Positions 55,590 through 64,000 of a stretch of 64,000 nt of DNA are shown here, one piece after another (position 1 is the stretch's first letter; every line of letters starts with the position of its first letter). Both the position numbers and the translations under genes were made by a program. The DNA is from Panicum virgatum (Eukaryota > Streptophyta > Magnoliopsida > Poales > Poaceae): assembly GCF_016808335.1 (NCBI RefSeq), contig NC_053145.1:28841120-28905119 (forward strand). Reading direction: 5' to 3'. Under the pieces are notes generated by a model that made no database searches, was not told the DNA's origin, and was given only the letters and a program-made list of their open reading frames with translations.

Positions 55590-57722
55590 TTGTTACTAAC
55601 ACCTAACATTTTCCCTAGAAAATTTTTGTTTTCTTGTTTTTGTTTTGATTGTCTAGATGGCCCTCTCATTCAACACGTGGAGGAAGGAGAAAAATCACTA
55701 AGGGATTATGCATGCCCACGATCGGAGGACTTCGACATGCAAAAATCAGATTCGGTGTTGCGAGCCACGGAGCACGAGATCAAGCCTCAAATCATCAAGA
55801 TGGCGGCGGCAAACCCCTTTAGAGGAGATGAGACGGACAACCCATATAGACATATCAAGTGGTTCACAATGCTATGCAACACGGTACAACAAGACGAAGT
55901 TCCGCTAGCTTGGTTTAGATGAAATCTTTTCGCATACTCACTTGTGGAAGAAGCGAGAAGATGGTTTGCACTTGCATCCTTCGAGGTAAAAGGAAATTGG
56001 GATGACTTGATGAAGAAATTTTGCGAGCGGTTCTTTCCGTTAAGCAAGGTTCAACATATTCGGAAGCAAGTGATCAACTTCGCGCAAGGAGAAGAAGAAG
56101 GGATAGATCAAGCATGGGATAGATTCAATGGATTGTTTGAACAAGGACTGAAGCTCGAATTTTCCGGTGAAGTACTCTTGCATACCTTTTACTTTTTCCT
56201 AACCCCCGAGTGCATGCAGTTTGTTCAAATGTGTGCAAGAGGAGATCTCATGGAGAAAACACTCACGGAAGCCGCCCAACTCATACAAAAAATCAGCAAG
56301 GGTGCGGCCATGCGAAGAGATTGGGAAAAACGATATTCGGCAAGCTCCGAGGAAGAATCTCAAGTGCGGGTGCTTGCTGGAATTTTCAGAAAAGAGACAT
56401 CGGAAGTGAGGGAAGAACAACCGAAGCATGGGAAAGTCATAGAGACAAACCACAATGAAGGAGCATCGATCCGGAGTGCGACGAAAGACGACCCGGAAAA
56501 GAAAGGAAGAACCTTGGGCACCGCCAAATCGCTAAGGGAATTCGAGCAAATGGATTGGATACCAATTGACTTTGGAAGATTGTTCGACAAAGCAAGACCG
56601 CATCCAAATCAGCAAGGAATGGCAAAGGTGATAGCGGAAGACTTCCCGCCGGATAATCACACGGGATATACATTTGGCAAGGAATCGGCCGGTGATATTA
56701 TTTGGAAACTTTTTGAAGAAAAAGAGGAAGAGATTGACTTGGACGAAGTGCTGGAGGTCAAAAGGATCATGGGAGTAAAATCGGAATCATCACCCTACGC
56801 GCACATAGCCCAAGCATATGCGATTGGAAGCGATCAAGGCGAAGGTAATCCATCACCCACACCTCGTGTTGATTGCATGATAGACGGAACAAAATATTGC
56901 AATGTTCTATGTGACGTTGGCGCCCATGTTAGTGTGATGAGTTCCAAGGTTTATGTTGAGCTTTTTAACAAAACACCGAACCTAAATGCTACAATCATTA
57001 AATTGATCATGGGAGATGGTAGATTAATCAAACCGCTAGGAATGCTTAGAAATCTAAATGTTGCCATAGCGGGTAAGGAAATTCCTACCGACTTTTTTGT
57101 GATTAATGCTAGTGACGATGAACATGAAAGCATAATTCTTGGAAAACCCTTTCTCAAGTTAGTAAATGCTATTCTAGATGTTGGAAAAGGGATTGTCACT
57201 TTTGATCTAAATGGAGAGAAGCACACTTTCAAATTTCATTCAAAACTGTCTCGTACTTTACCTCTACCTCTTGATAACGAAGGGGTAGAGAGCATTCGTT
57301 TCATTGATTCTTTCAGGGATCCTCTCCAACGCGCTTTGGAGAATGGAGACGCTCAAGATGATCAAGATGGAGAACTAGTGGAAACAATGGAAGAGTTGAA
57401 GCCGCAACACGGGAATTTGGAGGAAGAAAAATTTGGAGACATTGGAGAGATAGATCAAAAAGAGGATGGTGCGCCCGATGTTGAGATGAAGCCACTCCCC
57501 AAGGGATTGAAATATGATTTTTTGGGAGATGGCAAGACTTTTCCGGTGATTATTAGCGATGAATTGAGCCGGGAAGAGATGGAGAAGTTGCTGAATTTAT
57601 TGAAGAAGCACAAAAAGGTGATCGGCTACTCGATTAACGACTTGAAAGGTATTAGCCCCGCTTTTTGCACACATCGTATACAACTCGAGAAGCAATACAA
57701 GCCGGTCGTAGAGCATCAATGA
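55590..57722 (+). pseudogene. gag: Athila gag-protease, nonsense-interrupted
   Basis: The open frame begins around 55590; the true initiator is unclear. It shows Athila gag blocks (SLRDYA, HEIKPQIIKM, NPFRGDETDNPYRHI). TGA at 55920-55922 falls where Trp is conserved (R-W-N-L-F), so TGG became TGA. The same frame then runs on through ARRWFALASFEVKGNWDDLM and the rest of gag. The retroviral-type aspartic protease has CDVGAHVSVMS in place of the DxG active-site loop and IILGKPFL downstream. The frame stops at TGA 57720-57722, probably a CGA-to-TGA change since Athila pol normally continues. Gag coats the RNA and protease matures it. Confidence 0.88.
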
Positions 57723-60355
57723 AGGTTGAGCCATGCTATGCGTGATGTGGTGAAGAAGGAGGTTATCAAATTGTGAATGGGTAAGCCCCGTGCATTGCGT
57801 TTCGAAGAAAGGAGGACTCACGGTTGTGAAAAATGAGAAGGAGCAATTGATACCGCAAAGAACCATCAAGGGATGGAGGATGTGCATCGATTATAGAAAA
57901 TTGAATAAGGCAGTGAGGAAGGATCATTTTCCACTACCATTCATTGACGAGATGCTAGAAAGGTTAGCAAAGCATTCACACTTTTGTTACCTTGATGGAT
58001 ACTTGGGATTCTTCCAAATACCTATTCATCCAGATGATCAACATAAGACCACATTTACTTGCCCGTATAGAACTTTTGCATATCGAAGGATGCCTTTTGG
58101 ATTGTGCAACGCACCCGCTTCTTTTCAAAGGTGCATGATGGCTATATTTTTAGATTTCATAGAAGAGATTATGGAGGTATTCATGGATGATTTCTCGGTG
58201 CATGGTACTAGCTTTGATAATTGCTTGGCAAATTTGGAAAAAGTTCTTAAAAGATGTGGAGAGGTTGATCTTGTGCTCAATTGGGAGAAGTGTCATTTCA
58301 TGGTGAAAGAAGGAATTGTCCTTGGTCATGTTATCTCCGAGAGAGGGATAGAGGTGGACAAAGCAAAGATAGAAACCGTGGAAAAATTGCCACCACCTAT
58401 GGATATCAAATATTTGAGGAGCTTCCTCGATCATGCCGGATTCTATAGAAGGTTCATAAAGGTTTTTTTCAAAAATCACCAAGCCATTGACACAACTTCT
58501 CCAAAAAGATGTGGAATACACCTTCGATAGTGATTGTCTTCATGCCTTTCGAACACTCAAGCAATCTCTCATAAGTGCTCCTATCATGCAACCTCCGGAT
58601 TGGAATCTACCTTTTGAAATCATGTGTGATACAAGTGGCTACGCCGTAGGAGCCGTTCTTGGACAAAGGAAAGAGGGGAAGGTAAATGCTATCTACTACG
58701 CAAGCAAGACTCTCAATGAAGCCCAAGTTAATTATGCAACAACAGGGAAAGAATTGCTTGCCGTGGTATTCGCCTTCGAAAAATTCAGAGCATACATAGT
58801 AAATTCAAAGGTGATAGTTTATACCGACCATGCGGCAATCAAGTATCTCTTGTCCAAGAAAGATGCTAAACCATGCTTGATTCGATGGATCCTATTGCTA
58901 CAAGAATTCGATGTGGAGATAAGGGACAAGAAAGGGGCCGAGAACGTTGTGGCTGACCTCCTATCAAGGATGAACCATGGAGATGATGGAAAAGAACCTA
59001 TCGAGGATCAAATGAGAGATGATCACCTATATAGAATTCTCGACAAAGATAGTTGGATGAATGAAACAATAAGGGCAATAAAAGGGATGCCCTTGGATCA
59101 CTTGGACAAGAATGCAAAGAAAAGAGTGATCGTGGAAAGAAGAAAATACTATTGGGATCCACCATACTTATATAGATATGGAGAAGATGGCGTCCTAAGA
59201 AGATGCATACCGAGGGAGGAACGTGAAGAAGTTCTAAGAAAGTGTCACTCGTCGGGATATGGAGGACATTATGGGCACTTTAGAACTCAAGCTAAGGTAT
59301 GGGCTAGTGGATTCTATTGGCCCGAGATGAATGAAGACGCGAAAAGATTTATTTCGACTTGTCCGGAATGCCAAAGGATGGGGAATATCTCGCAAAGGAA
59401 TGCCATGCCATTGAACTACAACTTGCAAATAGATTTATTTGATGTCTGGGGAATCGATTTCATGGGACCATTTGTGAACTCACATGGATTTGAGCATATA
59501 TTGGTGATGGTGGACTATGTTTCAAAGTGAGTTGAAGCTATGCCATGTCGGAAGGCATCAACGGAGGAGTCCACGCACATGATTAAAACGGTAATCTTCC
59601 CTCGATATGGCGCCCCGAGAATCTTGATAAGCAACGGAGGAACACACTTCACGGGCAAAGACTTTGGTAAATGCTTGAAGAAATTGGAAATTGAACATAG
59701 AGTGTCCACGGCTTATCACCCCCAAACAAACGGACAAGCGGAAACTTCGAACAAGCAATTGAAGGATATCTTAAAGAAGACCGTGGTAAAAGGAGGTAAA
59801 GATTGGTCGAAGAGACTAGATGATGCACTATGGGCATATCGTACGGCACACAAAACCCCGATTGGTATGACTCCTTATCAATTTGTTTATGGAAAAACAT
59901 GCCACTTGCCGGTTGAGCTAGAACATAAAGCGTATTGGGCGATGAAGGAAATGAACTTTGATGCGGAAGCCGCTGGAATTAAACGGAGAATCCAAATAAG
60001 CGAATTGGAGGAGTTAAGATTGAAAGCGTACAATAGTGCAGCAATTTACAAAGAAAGGATGAAGAGATGGTACAACAAACGATTACAAAACAAGGAATTC
60101 AAAGAAGGAGACAAGGTCCTACTCTACAATTCAAGATTCAAACTTTTTGGCAAAGGAAAATTACAAAGTAAATGGGATGGACCATACGTCGTACACTCGG
60201 TTTCACCCATGGGAGCGGTGACAATCATGGATGTGAAAGGTGACCAATATGTGGTGAACGGACAGCGACTAAAGGTATTCTTGGAGCCCGACATCGTGCC
60301 CCTTCATTACATCGACATATACACCATGGAGGAGGAACCAGAACGTCAAGCCTAA
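57723..60355 (+). pseudogene. pol: Athila pol: reverse transcriptase, RNase H, integrase with multiple lesions
   Basis: Just after the gag-protease stop, about a dozen codons and the reading frame are lost near 57775. RT follows from 57790 with WRMCIDYRKLNKA, YLDGYLGF and the Athila-style active site FMDDFSV. A frameshift in the T-run near 58468 separates RT from RNase H ([25 protein letters not shown]). Integrase has the HHCC zinc region ending CPECQRMG and the first catalytic Asp in [12 protein letters not shown] at 59528-59530 sits where Trp is conserved (SK-W-VEA). The second catalytic Asp is replaced by Asn (ISNGGTHF, codon AAC). The frame then continues to a natural stop at 60355. The enzyme set is inactive. 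Confidence 0.9.
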
Positions 60356-60758
60356 TGACGTTAAGCAAGGTAAGTTTGTAAATATTCTCTTTTAGATTTT
60401 ATTTTTGTAGTTGTATTTTTATTTTGGACGAACTTCGAGTAAAACATAGGCTCATAATTTGTTGGTGGGCACCTTGGAAAAATTTGGAGCCCAGGGGGCC
60501 GAAAAATCCCCTGGGCCGGCCGACCCAATACCCCTAGGTCGGCCGGCCTGAGGCTCCTCGTGTGCGATTCGGTCTCGATTTTTGGTAGGTACGAGATAAG
60601 GAAATTTCAAATCTATGCCTTATAGATTTTGCATGCCAAAACCGAAGAGATATTGGACTTCTCGTCCAAGTCTTTTCAGGACTTAAATAGAGACGCGGGT
60701 TAGATCTATTGTCTCATACTTTTAAATCTACACCACCACCTCGTGAGAGACGTCGACA
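60356..60758. other. Noncoding spacer with GGCCGGCC words after the Athila integrase
   Basis: AT-rich flanks surround a GC-rich island near 60490-60560 that contains two GGCCGGCC sites in a setting resembling the Athila LTR U3. No coding signature is visible. Confidence 0.5.
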
Positions 60759-61576
60759 ATGGCCATTCCAGCGAGCACAAGAGCCATGATTGCAGCGATG
60801 GAGATCAATGAGAGGGCATGGCGCCCGACACCCCCACGCCAAAGACGCCTAGCCCCATCTTGGCAACTGGTGCGACACCTCTCCTTGTCGAAGCAAAGCA
60901 ATGTGAAGCGAAGGTCTCTCCGAAGAAATTCAATACCCAAGAACGGATGAGCGTTGGAGGGAAGGGCCTTCCATGGTGCAATGAGAAGTTAGCTCAAGCC
61001 CAAAGGGTGGTCATCGTCATCAGCAGCGACGAAGACGAAGGCGAGAAGCGACAAGACAAAAAGCCACCCGCACCTAGGCGTTCCTTGCGCCTTCTCAGAG
61101 TTAAAAGGAAAAACTACGTCGAGCACACCCCGGAGCCGAAGGATTATGCGGGGGACAGTGATTGGGAGAGCTACATGAGCCCTAGTTCATGGGGGGCCAC
61201 CGGTCGTGACTACGATGATGATTGGCCGGGGTGGGCCGAAGAGGAGAGAAGGGAGGAAGACAACCCCTCTGAAGGTGACAACGGCAAGAAGAAGAAGAAG
61301 GACGACGACGAGCCCTAGGACGACAGCCCCAACCGCAGCGGGCATCACTCCGGGTGCTGTTTCAAGTGCCGCAATGAAATCACGGATCTCCGCGCCACCA
61401 TCGATAGGTGTCACGATCGAATCGTGGCAATGGATCGAAGGATGGACGACATCGAGAGCTTGGTTGAGAGAGACTACAACTTCCTTGTCCGCAACATAAG
61501 GAAGTTATTCGGGATGGTCGGAGATCTACAAAAGCGAGGAGGGCGCCCTAGATGCAATTGCCCTAGGTGCCGTTGA
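60759..61576 (+). pseudogene. Extra 3' ORF of the Athila element, basic/acidic with a C-terminal Cys cluster
   Basis: A likely start is ATG 60759 (MAIPASTRAMIAAMEINERAW), with a frameshift near 60815 into the main frame, which also has its own ATG at 60818. That frame has a Lys/Arg-rich middle, a strongly acidic Asp/Trp-rich stretch and a Lys run. TAG at 61316-61318 interrupts it, and the same frame then continues for 85 codons. These include CCFKCRNEITDLRATI, a heptad helix through IESLVERDYNFL, and the ending CNCPRCR before TGA at 61574. The Cys pairs and helix look like a small zinc-binding or oligomerisation unit. Athila elements often carry an env-like ORF here, but I see no signal peptide or membrane segment. 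Function unknown. Confidence 0.6.
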
Positions 61577-63372
61577 GAACGCCGACGAGCGTCACACCCG
61601 TCTTTTATATCATTGCGACGAGGACTCCGCATAATCTAAGCATGGGGGGGGGAAGGTGTGACGACTCGTAGATTGAATTTTGTTAGTCTTTGTTTAGTCG
61701 AAAGTTCGTCGTGTGCATGTCTTTAATTCCGCATGTGTGAGAGTCATAGTCTAGCGTTGATTGCTTTATTTTTCGCATGTGTGAGAGTGAGTCTTAAATT
61801 AGTGTTGAGTCATGAAAACAAAATAAAAGAGTCTTTTTTTGTTGGATCGTGCATTTTATTTATGCATTCAGTTTTACTTTATTTTCTTTAAAGCAATTGT
61901 TCACGAGCATTGTCATGAAAATTAATTCATATTTTTGGAGCTTAGTAAATTATTCGTCCATGTTAATACCCACACTTGAGCTTTGATCTAGCACTTGGTT
62001 TTGATTACGCTTGCGAGTAAGGCATGATTTGGAGGACTTTAATTTCATAAAAATAAAATCCCTACAAACATAAGGTTGATCAAGTTCTTGACAAGTTGAG
62101 AGTAAAAATCCTATCATCCACAAGCTATATTCGTTCCACCATAAGTATTGGATGTATATTGAGTTGAGTTAGGATTTCTTTCTCTTGGGAGTTTTAATTT
62201 CGAGCAATAATCATGTCCGTGTTTTTCATCTCTAAATTGCTAGCCACGTCAATATTCGGTAATGAGAATTCCTCATTGGAACAACTCATGAAATCTACCG
62301 GATTCCAAAACCCGAACCTGAGATTATCTTGTTTATTATCCTCTTCCTTGACCACAACCCAATTATGAGGATACGTTCTGTTCCTGCGCATGAGTTGTAT
62401 AAAACATAATTTTGGGATGAAGAAAGGAAGGAGTACTGGAAAGATGGACCGAATCCGACCTGGGAAAGCCCCAGGCCGGCCGGCCTACACACCTTGGGCC
62501 AGCCGGCCTAGGCCCCTCTGGCCTCGGCTCGGGCTCCAAAAATTCAGGGAGCCACTTCGAAGATTTGCCTATCTATGTTTTATAGAAAGTGTCCTATGAA
62601 AAGGTTAGGAAAAGAGAAAGAAAATTCGGGAGAAAGAAAGAAAGAAAAAAAATGTATGAGAAGAAAAGAATAAATGAAGGGATTCTATGGTTAGAGAAGT
62701 GCAAAGAGATATCACCTTGTTGTTTGAGAACAATATCCTCAATTCCAACCATGTGCAATCCGACAACAAGGACGATGCTTGTGCCTTGAAGTCAATCTTT
62801 TTGTATGCCTTTGTACATGTCCACCATTCTAAATCTTCTTACCCTTGAACCCTTTACATTATGGAGAAACTCTCATGATCATTGGCTCGGAAGGTAAGCA
62901 ATCATTAGAAGGTTTTCTTAATTTGACAATATATGTATATACTTTGCTAAGCCCCACCTATAGCCCTACTTTATACTTGAGAGACTTTTGGGAGATGAGA
63001 GTTTGCAAATAATAATAGGATAGCCACTTATATCGAGAGACATGAAAGGACTTGTGCAAGAATTTTTGGTCTAACCTTTGTTGCAGGGTATTTTGCTTCT
63101 AAAAACTAAAAAAAAAGAAAAACCTCCAAGGATGGCAAGAAAAGCAAGTGTTGTCGATATTCGAGTTGCCGGTTAAAGGTAAGAGTCGTGGAGTAATATT
63201 GGATAAGTTTTTAAACACCCATGATATGATTATCCTCGCTGCTCCTCTGACCTTTGTTTGAAGAAATATTGTTAGACTAGTTTGCATAAGTAAATTTCGC
63301 AGTTTGAGAACTCTCGAGCAACCCATGGAAGGACTTGATGATTTGATTTGCTCGAGGACGAGCAAAAGCTAA
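61577..63372. other. Long noncoding 3' region of the Athila element
   Basis: About 1.8 kb of mostly AT-rich DNA without a supported gene. It holds a polypurine-like tract at 61637-61655, a GC-rich island with GGCCGGCC at 62470-62520 resembling U3, and A-rich runs at 62625-62660. Confidence 0.55.
61637..61655 (+). promoter_or_regulatory. Internal polypurine-tract-like sequence in the Athila element
   Basis: CTAAGCATGGGGGGGGGAAG repeats the word CTAAGCATGGGGGG found directly before the 3' LTR at 63369-63382. It could be an internal plus-strand primer or a relic of an earlier 3' end. Confidence 0.45.
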
Positions 63373-63384
63373 GCATGGGGGGAA
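63369..63384 (+). promoter_or_regulatory. Polypurine tract of the Athila element
   Basis: CTAAGCATGGGGGGAA adjoins the second LTR at 63385. Confidence 0.8.
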
Positions 63385-64000
63385 TATTGACGCTCCTTAA
63401 GTACCCATTTTATTATACAATTAGGAGAGGTTTTGGTAATTTCTTCGGGATGATTCATGTACTAACCCACCACTTGGCACTCGAACTTGACCGTTTTCGA
63501 TTTTGTCCTGAATTTTGGAGCATGTTGTGTTTTGGCAGGAACTGGGTTAAGATGAGGAATAAGGAGAAGAGGCAGCATGCGAAAGATGGGACCGAAAGGG
63601 GCCAGAAAGGGCCCAGGCCAGCTGGCCTGGGGCCCTCTGAGCCGGCCGGCCTAGCCCATTCCGGGGCCCAATCGGCCTCAATTTTCTTCAGCGCGAAGTA
63701 TGCGTCAATCCTTATCTGTGTTTTACCAAAACCGCCGACCAGAACCGCCTATATATACCCCGAAGCCGCCGTCAAAGAGGGGGATCAGAGAGGAAGCATC
63801 CAGAGACGATTTCCAGAGATCCATTCGCGTTAGACACAAGAGAAAGGAGACATCGGAGGCCTCATCGTCCCTCGGCTCCGCTGCAAGTTGGAGGACAGCA
63901 AGGGATCCATCCCTTGCCGGAGATTTCGTCACCATGATCGACTACGCTTCGCTTAGCTTCATGGGGTAAAGTCCTCGTTTGTTCATGGGGTTGTAAGGAG
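63385..64000 (+). repeat. 3' LTR of the Athila element (partial)
   Basis: The sequence matches the left LTR from its first bases, but its start reads TATTGACG where the left reads TGTTGGCG, two G-to-A changes that also spoil the TG terminus. It lacks about 39 bp present at 54483-54521. It continues past the window edge. Confidence 0.92.

Larger units (their letters stand above)
54326..64000 (+). mobile_element. Athila-lineage Ty3 element inserted in the Tat element, right LTR cut by the window edge
   Basis: Layout: LTR 54326-55523, tRNA-Asp-type primer site, gag-protease, RT-RNase H-integrase, an extra 3' ORF, a long noncoding stretch, a polypurine tract and a second LTR from 63385. The left target is CTCAT (54321-54325); its partner is outside the window. 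The two LTRs differ by about 19-20 substitutions in about 580 aligned bases plus a deletion of about 39 bp in the right copy. All main frames carry inactivating changes, so the element is dead. Confidence 0.92.

Noticed and set aside
1..64000. tRNA, rRNA or other structured RNA genes
   Set aside because: No cloverleaf-type B-box/A-box pair or rRNA-like stretch was recognised. The tRNA-like words found are retrotransposon primer sites.

Overview
The window is plant nuclear DNA, almost certainly from a grass (Poaceae, probably panicoid). It is an intergenic block packed with nested transposable elements. I found no intact host gene, no rRNA or tRNA gene and no prokaryotic-type feature. The lineage call rests on Ty3 elements of the Tekay, Tat and Athila lineages, a SIRE-lineage copia element, CACTA, hAT and Mutator-like DNA transposons, small MITEs, and abrupt switches between GC-rich and AT-rich DNA.

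Layout. (A) 1-5587: 5' part of a minus-strand Tekay/Del-type Ty3 element: gag with a nonsense codon, an upstream orf0-like frame with two nonsense codons, a primer-binding site and a long LTR carrying two 133-bp MITEs in opposite orientation. (B) 5588-7067: an Athila-like LTR rich in GGCCGGCC. (C) 7809-8912: a non-autonomous CACTA element with CAA target duplications. (D) 9-12 kb: low-information DNA with a C31 tract and exon-like minus-strand pieces. (E) 12118-20986: a Mutator-like element holding a FAR1-type fragment, a coiled-coil coding fragment, and a 3.19-kb solo LTR with ATAAC target duplications. (F) 21.0-24.8 kb: a foldback MITE and mostly unassigned DNA. (G) 24848-26930: a hAT transposase pseudogene broken by a 5'-truncated LINE.

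(H) 26945-46983: a minus-strand non-autonomous Tat-type element arranged LTR-internal-LTR-internal-LTR, flanked by CCTCC on both outer sides. Its last LTR is split by a young 13.07-kb SIRE-lineage copia element (33158-46226). The SIRE element has intact gag, intact pol and a third, 850-codon ORF. (I) 46984-48298: LINE endonuclease remnant plus the 3' end of a minus-strand copia element. (J) 48299-54325: a decayed autonomous Tat element inserted in that copia element and itself cut by (K) 54326-64000, an Athila element that runs off the right edge.

Nesting on the right is Athila in Tat in copia in LINE; the SIRE element sits in the Tat-type array, which sits in the same LINE remnant. By eye the SIRE LTRs differ by 4 substitutions and one indel in about 1.69 kb, and the Athila LTRs by about 19-20 substitutions in about 580 aligned bases, so SIRE is the youngest arrival. 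Of the coding sequences seen, only the SIRE gag, pol and third ORF are uninterrupted; every other element is inactivated by nonsense codons, frameshifts, deletions or insertions.
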